Positions 17,641-25,805 of a stretch of 56,517 nt of DNA are shown one piece after another. The notes beneath the pieces were generated by a model. The model was not told the origin of the DNA. It worked only from the letters and a program-made list of their open reading frames with translations, and did no database searches. The translations under genes and the position numbers were made by a program. This stretch comes from Candidatus Zixiibacteriota bacterium (GTDB taxonomy: Bacteria > Zixibacteria > MSB-5A5 > RBG-16-43-9). The first letter of the stretch is position 1, and each line of letters begins with the position of its first letter. The stretch is from NCBI GenBank assembly GCA_030692925.1, contig JAUYBY010000062.1:1-56517 (forward strand), written 5' to 3'.

Positions 17641-19113
17641 ATGAGTCATAATAAAAAAATCATATTATTCTTAACGCTGGTTTTGCTGGTGCCTTCTTTA
17701 AGCCAGTCCGGGGACTACATCAATTACTCCCTGGAGACCCCGGCTTCAGGCTTAGCGGGTAACAGTGTGGTGGAGATAATCTGGGATGGGCGTTATATCT
17801 GGGCTGGAACTGGCAACGGGCTAAGCCGTTCATCAGACGGAGGCAGAACCTGGCAAACTTTTGACCATACCAATGGTTTAAATCAGGATGGGATCTCAGC
17901 CTTAGCCTATAATAACAAAGATTCGACTTTATGGGTGGCGACCTCTTATACCCTGATCAGAGAGGGGGTATCTTATCCGTTTGGGGATGGATTTAATAAG
18001 ACTACTAACCAGGGGCAAATTTGGGCCTCTTTTAAACCAGAGCAAGCCAGTGAATACGGTAAATTAGCCTATGATATTGCAATTTCAGACACCACAGTCT
18101 GGGCGGCTTGTTTCTGTGGTGGACTTATCCGTTCTAAGGACGATGGGTTAAATTGGGAGAATGTGTTTGTGGATTCTATTGCTAAGGCGTATTACGAACA
18201 AGGTAAATGTGAGGATTTCAGAAATAGTTTTTTTTCGGTTGTAGCTGATGTAGCTGACACTTTTAATTCTGATACCACTTTCATCTGGGGCGGGACTGCC
18301 GCAGGTATTTTCAAGTTCGTCTATACAACTTCAGACACTGCGGACACAGTAATCGGCTATCAGCAGAGCGATACCCTCCCCTCTATCTCTGGGAACTTTG
18401 TGGTTTCCTTAGCTGTTCAAAAAATAGGGGATAAAAAGATAGTCTGGGCAGGAACACAGCCGACATATAACGGTTCATATGCGGCAAGCTTCACCACAGA
18501 TAATGGAGTTACCTGGTCACAGACTTTAGCAGGGGATAAGATATGGAATTTCGACTTTGAGGATTCAGTTGTCTGGGCAGCTACCAGCTCCGGACTCAAA
18601 AGGTCGACTGATTTAGGAACTTCCTGGAAAGTATTTAATTATATGCAGGATAAAGATCAACCAGACCAGCAGATTTGGAGCACGGAGTTTTACGCTGTCA
18701 GAGTGGTAGATGATTCAATAATCTGGGCTGGAAATTTCGATGGCCTGGTCAAAAGCACAGATGATGGAATTTCCTGGAAGGTCTACCGCTCCTTTGCCCC
18801 CATAGGGACTGCACAGGCAAAAAGCTCTTATGCTTATCCGAATCCCTTTTCACCGATGACCGCTAATCAGAAAGTAAGGATTCATTACAAGCCTGATTCG
18901 GATGGGGAAGTAACCATAAAAATCTATGATTTCGAGATGAAGTTGGTCAAAACTGTTTTAGAAAACGCCCCCCGTGCCGGAGGAGTAGAATACGACCAGG
19001 TGTGGGATGGCAAAAACGAGAAGGATGAGATAGTTGCCAATGGAATATACTTTTTCAAAATAGAAGGACCGGGTGGTCAGAAGGAGTGGGGTAAAATCGG
19101 GGTTATAAAATAA
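17641..19113 (+). CDS. Secreted BNR/YCF48-like beta-propeller protein with FlgD-like C-terminal domain
   Basis: 490 residues, signal peptide at the N-terminus (MSHNKKIILFLTLVLLVPSL). The body has repeated propeller blades with the pattern WAGTGNGLSRSSDGGRTWQ, WAATSSGLKRSTDLGTSWK and WAGNFDGLVKSTDDGISWK, typical of sortilin/BNR/YCF48-like folds. The C-terminal ~85 residues are the sorting domain: SYAYPNPFSPMT, IKIYDFEMKLVKTV, WDGKNEKDEIVANGIYFFKI. No catalytic residues are evident; surface binding is a reasonable guess. GGAGGA precedes ATG 17641. It is followed 33 bases later by a PorV-like gene and probably co-transcribed with it, downstream of the structured leader. Confidence 0.82.
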   Translation: MSHNKKIILFLTLVLLVPSLSQSGDYINYSLETPASGLAGNSVVEIIWDGRYIWAGTGNGLSRSSDGGRTWQTFDHTNGLNQDGISALAYNNKDSTLWVATSYTLIREGVSYPFGDGFNKTTNQGQIWASFKPEQASEYGKLAYDIAISDTTVWAACFCGGLIRSKDDGLNWENVFVDSIAKAYYEQGKCEDFRNSFFSVVADVADTFNSDTTFIWGGTAAGIFKFVYTTSDTADTVIGYQQSDTLPSISGNFVVSLAVQKIGDKKIVWAGTQPTYNGSYAASFTTDNGVTWSQTLAGDKIWNFDFEDSVVWAATSSGLKRSTDLGTSWKVFNYMQDKDQPDQQIWSTEFYAVRVVDDSIIWAGNFDGLVKSTDDGISWKVYRSFAPIGTAQAKSSYAYPNPFSPMTANQKVRIHYKPDSDGEVTIKIYDFEMKLVKTVLENAPRAGGVEYDQVWDGKNEKDEIVANGIYFFKIEGPGGQKEWGKIGVIK

Positions 19114-19146
19114 TCCTATTGCGGATCCGAGGAAAGGAGTTTAAAA

Positions 19147-20085
19147 ATGATAAAAAAGATTTTTTTGGCCATGAATCTCCTCCTTATATTCTGTATCTCC
19201 TTAACCTATGCCACTACGGGGGATGGCGGATATGCAGGGGTTTTCTCGAGAATGGGTTTCGACGCTAGGGCTCTAGGGATGGGAGGAGCTTTTGTTGCAG
19301 TTGCGGATGATGGTTTCGCCTCGTCTTTTAACCCGGCTGGTTTGGTTCAGCTTAAAAGACCTACTTTCAGCGCCAGCTACAGGTTTATGAGTTTAGACCG
19401 AAAACTGAGCTACGTGAGCTATCAGCAACCGATCAAAGGAGGCGCCGCAGTAGGGCTCTACTGGATAAATGCAGGCGTAAGCAATGTTGAGACGAGAGAT
19501 TACGAGGGAAAGGTCACAGGGGAGTTAACTAACCACGAGAACCTGGTGAACTTCAATTTCGCCAAGAGGATTATTCAACAGTTTTCCGTTGGTTTGAACA
19601 TTAGATATTCGCAATCTAACCTTGCCAACCTAGACGCAAACACTGTGGGGTTTGATTTGGGTGTGCTTTTCACTCCGTATGAGAAACTCAGGATAGGTCT
19701 GGCAGCAGACAATATCGGGATGAGATATTCCTGGAATTCAGGCAAGTACTGGCAGGAGTTTGACCAGGTAGGCACGGATACTAAAGAGGATTTTCCACTT
19801 AATTTCAAATTAGGCGGTTCGTATCTCTTATTAAAGGATAAGCTGCTTCTGTCTGCGCAAATGGATAAAAATAATAAGCAGACAGCCAGGCTGCATTTTG
19901 GTGCAGAATACCAGGGGTTGAAATATTTAGCCGGGAGATTGGGATATAATGATGGCTCCTTCACTTTCGGGCTGGGGATCAGACAGAAAGTGAAATCGAT
20001 AACTTTTGGTTTAGATTATGCTTTTATCTCCAGCCAGGTTGGAACAAATCCGGATAATCTGGTTTCGATGGGGATAGAATTTTAG
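19147..20085 (+). CDS. PorV/PorQ-family outer-membrane beta-barrel protein (first paralogue)
   Basis: 312 residues with signal peptide. The family hallmark follows the cleavage site: FDARALGMGGAFVAVADDGFASSFNPAGL, then alternating amphipathic strands and an aromatic C-terminal strand ending VSMGIEF. Members are FadL-like 14-strand barrels; PorV shuttles type IX substrates, though many paralogues have unknown cargo. AAAGGAG precedes ATG 19147. It sits directly after a gene with a T9SS-type sorting domain and before a second PorV-like gene, which supports a role in export or surface attachment of those proteins. Confidence 0.8.
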   Translation: MIKKIFLAMNLLLIFCISLTYATTGDGGYAGVFSRMGFDARALGMGGAFVAVADDGFASSFNPAGLVQLKRPTFSASYRFMSLDRKLSYVSYQQPIKGGAAVGLYWINAGVSNVETRDYEGKVTGELTNHENLVNFNFAKRIIQQFSVGLNIRYSQSNLANLDANTVGFDLGVLFTPYEKLRIGLAADNIGMRYSWNSGKYWQEFDQVGTDTKEDFPLNFKLGGSYLLLKDKLLLSAQMDKNNKQTARLHFGAEYQGLKYLAGRLGYNDGSFTFGLGIRQKVKSITFGLDYAFISSQVGTNPDNLVSMGIEF

Positions 20086-20093
20086 ATTTACAA

Positions 20094-20121
20094 GTAGGGG
20101 CACGGCATGCCGTGCCCCTAC
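20094..20121. repeat. Perfect 28-bp palindrome between the PorV-like genes
   Basis: Arms GTAGGGGCACGGCA and TGCCGTGCCCCTAC, perfectly self-complementary. A near-identical copy lies at 38526-38552. It separates two otherwise adjacent genes. Confidence 0.8.
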
Positions 20122-20137
20122 CGGATTGAGGTGTAAG

Positions 20138-21070
20138 ATGAAAAAGATTTTCTCATTAGTTAAATCAGTCTGGCTCATTGTTCTGGTTATTCTGTTGAGC
20201 TCGGCTGCTTTTGGGGCAAGCATTCCTGACAAGGCCGGAACTTCAGGCTTGTCCTTTCTCAAATTGGGAATTGGAGCCAGGCCTACTGGTATGGGCGAGG
20301 CTTTCACTGCTATCTCTGGAGACATATTTTCTCTTTACTGGAATCCAGCCGGAGTTGCCCGGCATACTGGGACCGAATTTGCTTTTATGCACAACCAGTG
20401 GTTTCAGGATGTGAGCTTAGAATATGCGGCTCTTTGTTTCGGTTATAAGAAAAACGTCTTCGGTTTGGGCTTGACCCTCAGCCAGGTCACAAATTTAGAA
20501 AGAAGGGAAGGTCCGACTGAAAATCCGATAAGTTATTTTGATGAGCATGACCTCTCTTTAGCCTTTTCCTGGGGGAGAAAACTAAATGATAAATTTGACT
20601 TAGGCATCTCCACGAAATTTCTTTATGAGAAGATAGATTTTTCCTCAGCTACTGGACTGGGGTTCGATTTAGGTGCGGTCTACTTGTTGAGGCCTGATAT
20701 TCAGATAGGAGGAGCGATCCTGAATCTGGGTTCGAAAATGAAATTTGAACAGGAGGAATTTAATTTACCCACCAGGTATAAAGTAGGTGCTGCCTATCTG
20801 GGGCATGAAAAGTATTTCAATGGCGATTTCATCCTTAGTCTGGATTTAGTCAAACCAAATGACAATGACCTTAAGGTTCATTTAGGCGGCGAATATACAT
20901 ACAAGGAAAAGTTCACCTTAAGGAGCGGATACCAGATTGGTTATGATGACAAGAACATTTCTCTGGGCCTGGGTTTGAAAATCAAGAAATATGCAATCGA
21001 CTATGCCTTTGTTCCCTTTAGCTCAGATATAGGAAATTCTCACAGGATTTCAGTCAATTTAAAGCTCTAA
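20138..21070 (+). CDS. PorV/PorQ-family outer-membrane beta-barrel protein (second paralogue)
   Basis: 310 residues with signal peptide (MKKIFSLVKSVWLIVLVILL). After cleavage near FGAS comes the family block GTSGLSFLKLGIGARPTGMGEAFTAISGD...YWNPAGVA, which resembles true PorV more closely than the first paralogue does. The C-terminus ends in an aromatic/hydrophobic barrel strand (HRISVNLKL). The start is ATG 20138, with GAGGT six bases upstream; the TTG at 20126 is upstream of the ribosome site. The gene lies 52 bases after the first paralogue, the gap being almost entirely a palindrome. Confidence 0.82.
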   Translation: MKKIFSLVKSVWLIVLVILLSSAAFGASIPDKAGTSGLSFLKLGIGARPTGMGEAFTAISGDIFSLYWNPAGVARHTGTEFAFMHNQWFQDVSLEYAALCFGYKKNVFGLGLTLSQVTNLERREGPTENPISYFDEHDLSLAFSWGRKLNDKFDLGISTKFLYEKIDFSSATGLGFDLGAVYLLRPDIQIGGAILNLGSKMKFEQEEFNLPTRYKVGAAYLGHEKYFNGDFILSLDLVKPNDNDLKVHLGGEYTYKEKFTLRSGYQIGYDDKNISLGLGLKIKKYAIDYAFVPFSSDIGNSHRISVNLKL

Positions 21071-21138
21071 ATAATATTGAGGGAGATTATTTGTCGGGCA
21101 AGGTGCCAGACCTACGAGGTCCAACAAGAAATCTGTAG

Positions 21139-21161
21139 CGTCCTCACTCCTGTGAGGACGA
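21139..21161. repeat. Palindrome upstream of the dehydrogenase gene
   Basis: Arms CGTCCTCAC and GTGAGGACG around TCCT; same style as the other intergenic hairpins. Confidence 0.6.
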
Positions 21162-21208
21162 AAAATAGTTCTAGCTTCCGTGAGGTCATGGATTCAAAGG
21201 AGTAACTT

Positions 21209-22327
21209 ATGCCAAAATATAAGATAGCCTGGCTGCCAGGGGATGGCGTGGGTAAGGATGTAATGGAAGCAGCCAAGATCGTCTTAGATAAAATCAAATT
21301 AGACGCAGAATATATTCACGGAGACATCGGCTGGGAGTTCTGGTGCAAAGAGGGGAATCCTCTGCCGGAAAGGACGATCCAACTTTTAAAGAATACCGAC
21401 TGTTGTCTTTTCGGAGCTATCACCTCCAAACCTAAAGAAGAGGCAGAGGCTGAGTTAGTGCCTGCTCTAAGAGGTAAAGGGCTGGTCTATTCCAGCCCGA
21501 TTGTCAGATTGCGCCAGGAATTTAATCTGAGAACAAATCTAAGGCCCTGTAAAGCCTATCCGGGGAATCCTTTAAATTATAAAGAAGGGATAGATTTAGT
21601 TGTTTTCAGGGAAAATACCGAGGATTTATATTCTGGGGTAGAGTTTCATCCTCTGCCAAAAGAGGTTATGGATTCGCTTTTAAAAAATCATCCCAAGATG
21701 AAAAGATTTGCCTCGACTTCTTTAGAGGATATTGCGGTGAGCTTAAGAATAATTACGCGCAAAGCTTCTCAAAACATCATCCGGGACGCTTTTGAATTTG
21801 CCAGAAAAAATAAAAGAAAATCTGTAACAGTGGTTGAAAAACCAAACGTTATCCGTGAAACCTCCGGGCTTTTCATCCGGGAAGCTCGCAAAATTTCTAA
21901 AGAGTATCAGGAGATAAAGCTGTATGAAGCCAATATCGATGCCATCTGTATGTGGCTTATAAAAAATCCTCTGGATTATGACGTGCTGGTGACCTCCAAT
22001 ATGTTCGGGGATATAATCTCTGACCTGTGCGCCCAGTTAGTAGGCGGGTTAGGGTTTGCCTCCAGTGGAAACATTGGGGACGATTATGCAGTATTTGAGC
22101 CAACCCATGGCTCAGCCCCTAAATATGCCGGTCAATACAAAGTCAACCCGATTGCCACTATCCTGGCTGCCAAACTGATGCTGGATTGGTTAGAGGAAAA
22201 GGAAAAAATGGAGAGGTTAGAAAATGCAGTCGCCACGGTGGTTAGAGAAGGTAAAATCAAAACCTATGATATGGGTGGAAGAAATTCTACTCTGGAAGTG
22301 GCTGAGGAGATTGCGAGAAAATTATAA
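21209..22327 (+). CDS. Isocitrate/isopropylmalate dehydrogenase family protein (likely NAD isocitrate dehydrogenase)
   Basis: 372 residues of the beta-decarboxylating dehydrogenase family. PGDGVGKDVMEAA begins the fold, YSSPIVRLRQEFNLRTNLRPCKAYPG carries the substrate-binding arginines, VVFRENTEDLYSGVEF the Tyr/Glu region, and NMFGDIISDLCAQLVGGLGFASSGNIG with EPTHGSAPKYAG the metal aspartates and the NAD(H)-type cofactor loop. FRENTEDLYSGVEF is characteristic of isocitrate rather than isopropylmalate enzymes, so NAD-dependent isocitrate dehydrogenase is preferred; no leu genes are nearby. AAAGGAG lies well placed before ATG 21209. The gene is unrelated to its secretome neighbours. Confidence 0.85.
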   Translation: MPKYKIAWLPGDGVGKDVMEAAKIVLDKIKLDAEYIHGDIGWEFWCKEGNPLPERTIQLLKNTDCCLFGAITSKPKEEAEAELVPALRGKGLVYSSPIVRLRQEFNLRTNLRPCKAYPGNPLNYKEGIDLVVFRENTEDLYSGVEFHPLPKEVMDSLLKNHPKMKRFASTSLEDIAVSLRIITRKASQNIIRDAFEFARKNKRKSVTVVEKPNVIRETSGLFIREARKISKEYQEIKLYEANIDAICMWLIKNPLDYDVLVTSNMFGDIISDLCAQLVGGLGFASSGNIGDDYAVFEPTHGSAPKYAGQYKVNPIATILAAKLMLDWLEEKEKMERLENAVATVVREGKIKTYDMGGRNSTLEVAEEIARKL

Positions 22328-22466
22328 TACGATGACGGATGACGAATGACTAATAAAATCAAAATCCTGTGTCTGCCCTGACTTTTGAAAAACTAGTACC
22401 AGTTTTTCAGGTCAAGCATGTCCGTAGGACTGCATGACTACTGTGCTTTTGAAAAACCAGTACCAG

Positions 22467-22496
22467 GGGTGGCACCCTCAAACTTGTTTGAGGGTG
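22467..22496 (+). repeat. Family A palindrome, copy 4
   Basis: GGGGTGG flank then arms CACCCTCAAAC (22473-22483) and GTTTGAGGGTG (22486-22496). The gap 22328-22466 before it holds a family E GACGAATGAC repeat and an AAAAACTAGTACCAGTTTTT palindrome (about 22388-22408). Confidence 0.8.
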
Positions 22497-22545
22497 TGTA
22501 AGTTGATTGACTGGGATTGAAAGCTGCACCGCTCAAGGAGAAAAT

Positions 22546-24471
22546 ATGATGAAAGCGCTTAAAGGTTTTGGGATATTATTGATGTTCTCAATCATTCTAT
22601 TTCTTTTCTTGCCACCCAGAATTAATTCTCAAAATCAAGGCCTGGATTACCAAGTTGCAAGACCCATATTGAAGTCTTTTGATATTTCTAGAGTTTCGAT
22701 ACCCCTGGATTCCCTTTTCAATGTCAAAATCAACTCAGATAGCACAACCCAGATTCAAAATGAAGAGCAGGTGGTGATCAATCCTCTAAACAAAGATAAC
22801 GTGGTAGCAGTATGGAGAGATTTCAGGTATGGGTACAGGAGGGTGGGAGTCGGTCGTAGCAGTGATGGGGGAAGGACCTGGACAGATGTTCTTTTTAATA
22901 ATGCTTATGGTAGTTTTCCCTGGCACAGCGATCCGGGTTTGACTGTGGATAGAAACGGAAATTTCTACACGGTGGTTTTAGGAGTGGATCCAGGTATAAA
23001 CCAGAGCGAGATATTGGTTTTTAAATCGACAGATGGAGGAATAAGCTGGGGAATTCCTACCACAGCCGTGCCTCCGAGCATAGGTATTTTTGAGGATAAA
23101 GAGCTTATGGCTTGTGACCGGAGCGGAGGACCTTATGATGGAAACCTTTATATTGCCTGGTCAAGGTTTTACAGCAACTATAACCAGATCTGGTTTGTGC
23201 GTTCAACTGATGGTGGGAACAGTTTTGAAGACCCTCAAAGGATCGGAGACTTAAACTCAGTTCAGTGGCCAGTCCCGGCAGTTGGTCCTGATGGTGAGGT
23301 CTATGTTGCCTGGGTTGGGTTCAGCTCAAGCGCTTTAAAATTAGACAAATCTATTGATGGAGGGGTTACCTTCGGTACGGATAGAACTATACAGCCCCTG
23401 TCATTTGTTGCTGGAACGATAAATGGTGGAATCTATACTTTCTCCTATCCGGCAATAGATGTTGACATTAGCAATGGTTCCAATCGGGGGTTTGTCTATG
23501 TTGCCTACGAGGATTATGGAACAGATGGGAGCCTGGATATGTTCTTCACCCGTTCAACTGATGGGGGAGTTAGCTGGAGCACTAAAAAAAGGATAAATGA
23601 TGACCCTTCAGGAAACAGGGCGGACCAGTTTCATCCCTGGTTAGCAGTTGACCAGAAAGGGGTGATAAGCGTTATCTTCTATGACCGCAGAAACGACCCT
23701 TACAGTTACCTGATGGACGTTTATTTAACTCACTCTTTTGATGGCGGATTAACTTTTACCCCTAACCGGCGAATAACCACAGTCTCCTCAGACCCCAGAG
23801 CCGGGGTATCATTAGCTGAATACCGGACTGTCTCTTTGAAAATGCCTGCTGGACTGATTGGCGAGTATATTGGTTTAGCCACCTGGGATAGCTATCTGAA
23901 TGCTGTGTGGACAGACACACGTGAGGGAAACCAAAATGTCTACACTACTGCTCTGAGATATTACCAGCCACCTTCTGCTTTTTCTCTTTTGATGCCACCT
24001 CATCAGGATTCGATATTTACCGAGAGCCTGACTTTTAGCTGGGAGCAGGCTTTAGATACTCTTCCAGACCGGATAGTCAGCTATACTTTGTATCTCTCAA
24101 AGTCAGTCAATTTCCGGTCTGAATCCACGACAGTTTATACCGGTCTGAGCCAGACTTCATTTCATCGGGATACTCTGAAGACTGGGCCAATCTATTACTG
24201 GAAGGTAAAAGCCTCAGATAATTTCGGGATGGAAAGATGGTCCAATCAATCCAGAAGCTTTTATCGCTACTTGCCCGGAGATGCTAATGGTGATGATAGA
24301 TACAGCGTTTCTGATGCGGTCTTCTTAGTGAATTATCTTTTCAAAGGAGGGAAAGCATCCTCGCCTTTGGGAGCCGGAGATGCAGATTGCAGCCGGGATG
24401 TTGCAGTTGCAGATATAGTCTATCTGGTCAACTATCTTTTCAAGGGCGGGCCAAAACCTTGTATTCCATAA
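22546..24471 (+). CDS. Secreted sialidase-like (BNR) protein with C-terminal dockerin
   Basis: About 641 residues with signal peptide (MMKALKGFGILLMFSIILFLF). The N-terminal ~430 residues contain repeated Asp-box-like blades (GRSSDGGRTWTD, FKSTDGGISWG, VRSTDGGNSFED, TRSTDGGVSWS), a sialidase-type propeller; no Arg triad or FRIP motif is evident, so catalysis is unproven. A fibronectin-III-like module follows (PPSAFSLLMPP...YYWKVKASDNFG). The end is a type I dockerin pair: GDANGDDRYSVSDAVFLVNYLFKGG and GDADCSRDVAVADIVYLVNYLFKGG, expected to bind Ca2+ and a cohesin. The start is ATG 22546 or 22549 after AAGGAG (22535-22540). Confidence 0.85.
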   Translation: MMKALKGFGILLMFSIILFLFLPPRINSQNQGLDYQVARPILKSFDISRVSIPLDSLFNVKINSDSTTQIQNEEQVVINPLNKDNVVAVWRDFRYGYRRVGVGRSSDGGRTWTDVLFNNAYGSFPWHSDPGLTVDRNGNFYTVVLGVDPGINQSEILVFKSTDGGISWGIPTTAVPPSIGIFEDKELMACDRSGGPYDGNLYIAWSRFYSNYNQIWFVRSTDGGNSFEDPQRIGDLNSVQWPVPAVGPDGEVYVAWVGFSSSALKLDKSIDGGVTFGTDRTIQPLSFVAGTINGGIYTFSYPAIDVDISNGSNRGFVYVAYEDYGTDGSLDMFFTRSTDGGVSWSTKKRINDDPSGNRADQFHPWLAVDQKGVISVIFYDRRNDPYSYLMDVYLTHSFDGGLTFTPNRRITTVSSDPRAGVSLAEYRTVSLKMPAGLIGEYIGLATWDSYLNAVWTDTREGNQNVYTTALRYYQPPSAFSLLMPPHQDSIFTESLTFSWEQALDTLPDRIVSYTLYLSKSVNFRSESTTVYTGLSQTSFHRDTLKTGPIYYWKVKASDNFGMERWSNQSRSFYRYLPGDANGDDRYSVSDAVFLVNYLFKGGKASSPLGAGDADCSRDVAVADIVYLVNYLFKGGPKPCIP

Positions 24472-24478
24472 AAAACAA

Positions 24479-24511
24479 ATGACGAATAACGGATGTCGAA
24501 TGACGGATAAA
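24479..24511 (+). repeat. Family E direct repeat
   Basis: GACGAATAACGGATG followed by TCGAATGACGGATAA; related sequence at 17263-17292, 22331-22352 and, inverted, 43760-43790. Confidence 0.55.
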
Positions 24512-24518
24512 AAAGTAT

Positions 24519-24549
24519 GGGTGGCACCCTCAAACTTTGTTTGAGGGTG
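24519..24549 (+). repeat. Family A palindrome, copy 5
   Basis: GGGTGG flank, arms CACCCTCAAAC (24525-24535) and GTTTGAGGGTG (24539-24549): plus orientation. Confidence 0.8.
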
Positions 24550-24603
24550 AGTAGAGTTACTCAATAAAACAGTAAAGCTAAAGCTTTACACTCCATTCAT
24601 TCT

Positions 24604-25080
24604 TCAGATCTTCGGGGGAGCTATTCCGAGTATCCGCAGGTATTGATTTATCTGGCTTCGGTGGTGGATGTCGTGCTCCAATAAATGGGTGAATATCCAG
24701 TAACCATCCAAACTAAAAGTTTCACCTGGACGCTCTATCTTATATACTTTGCTGAGCACTTCTGGCGGTTCTGCAAAAAATCTCTCCAGTCTTTGCCAGT
24801 GAATTTCAAGATGTTTAGCTACTTTTTCTTTGGATGGACAGGGAACATCTGCAAAGGCAAGCTCTGTTGATTTCTTACCTTTCATAACCTCTTCATACCA
24901 CCAGTCAGAACATTCGGAGATATGTAAGAACAATTTACCCAGTGAGATCATCTTGTCTGCAGGTGCCCAGTTGAGTTTATCTTCTGGAACAAGCTCCAAA
25001 GCCTGATTTAGTGCTGGCTTTACGCTTTCTCTCCAGAATTTTATCTGATATTTAAGTAAGTCATTTCCGTCGGATAACAT
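24604..25080 (-). CDS. DinB-family metalloprotein
   Basis: 158 residues forming a four-helix bundle of the DinB/YfiT type. The metal-binding histidines are at the expected places: LFLHISECSDWW in helix two and LLEHDIHHRSQINQYL in helix three/four. Members of the family include thiol (bacillithiol, mycothiol) transferases and many of unknown function; no specific reaction can be assigned. I place the start at ATG 25080 (MLSDGNDLL) because AGGAGG sits exactly upstream; the longer frame to 25131 lacks a ribosome site. It stands alone on the minus strand between palindromes. Confidence 0.75.
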   Translation of the reverse strand: MLSDGNDLLKYQIKFWRESVKPALNQALELVPEDKLNWAPADKMISLGKLFLHISECSDWWYEEVMKGKKSTELAFADVPCPSKEKVAKHLEIHWQRLERFFAEPPEVLSKVYKIERPGETFSLDGYWIFTHLLEHDIHHRSQINQYLRILGIAPPKI

Positions 25081-25154
25081 AGTTCCTCCTGGCCAGTTTT
25101 TTTTAAAATTCTTATTAATATTTTTAAACAAGTTATTGGTATGTATGTTATATG

Positions 25155-25179
25155 CACCCTCAAACTTTATTTGAGGGTG
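25155..25179 (+). repeat. Family A palindrome, copy 6 (3' side of RAYT)
   Basis: Arms CACCCTCAAA and TTTGAGGGTG; it ends two bases before the stop codon of the RAYT gene. Confidence 0.85.
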
Positions 25180-25181
25180 AA

Positions 25182-25748
25182 TTAAGTCAAAGGAAAGCTC
25201 TCAATATCTACAGGGATAATCCCATTCCCTGAGCCATTCCAATCCTTTACGCTCGACCATTGCCAATCTTCTGGTTTGCTTACAAGTCCCCGGCGAACGG
25301 GATTGTTATGTATGTAGTTTATTGTGTGGAGCAATGTTTTCCTTGAAGTTATATTTCGATCATATCCACCACCATCCTGCCAGAATCGATAATGAGTATG
25401 TTTTTGCCCGGTTGCCATGAACTTCAACTTTCGGGCGTCATTCTTTCTCAAATACAGCACGGCCTTTCGTGAGACGGATTGCTTAATGGATAGCAGGATT
25501 TCAGAAATAGAATAGATTTCATTCCTGGGCCAGATCAACAAATGTACATGTTCGGGCATAAATACGTAAGACCACAAATCAAATTCATGTTTTAGCTTGG
25601 CTCTTATTATTGCCTCTGCAAGATACTTCCGGGTTCTATCGGATAACAAGAATGGCTGTCCTTTGAAGCAGGAGAAAGTCAATTCATGGGCGTGTCGCGG
25701 GGAATTGTATCTATGGCATCTCTTTCGATGGATTTCTTCAAATGACAT
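25182..25748 (-). CDS. REP-associated tyrosine transposase (RAYT, Y1/HUH family)
   Basis: 188-residue transposase-like protein of the TnpA-REP group. The HUH metal-binding motif is EHVHLLIWP (His67 and His69), and the C-terminal helix YINYIHNNPVRRGLV contains the region with the catalytic tyrosine followed by the conserved NPVRxGLV. The N-terminus HRYNSPRHAHELTFSCF is also typical. Such enzymes cleave single-stranded palindromic REP sequences and spread them. In support, family A palindromes lie on both sides (25155-25179 and 25769-25794) and seven more copies are present in this window. All key residues appear intact, so it may be active. Confidence 0.9.
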   Translation of the reverse strand: MSFEEIHRKRCHRYNSPRHAHELTFSCFKGQPFLLSDRTRKYLAEAIIRAKLKHEFDLWSYVFMPEHVHLLIWPRNEIYSISEILLSIKQSVSRKAVLYLRKNDARKLKFMATGQKHTHYRFWQDGGGYDRNITSRKTLLHTINYIHNNPVRRGLVSKPEDWQWSSVKDWNGSGNGIIPVDIESFPLT

Positions 25749-25768
25749 ATTTCAAAAGTTACTGTTGT

Positions 25769-25794
25769 GCACCCCCAAATTAATTTGGGGGTGC
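25769..25794 (-). repeat. Family A palindrome, copy 7 (5' side of RAYT)
   Basis: Arms CACCCCCAAATT and AATTTGGGGGTG, with GCCACC on the right (minus orientation), about 21 bases upstream of the RAYT start. Confidence 0.85.
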
Positions 25795-25805
25795 CACCCT
25801 TCTTC

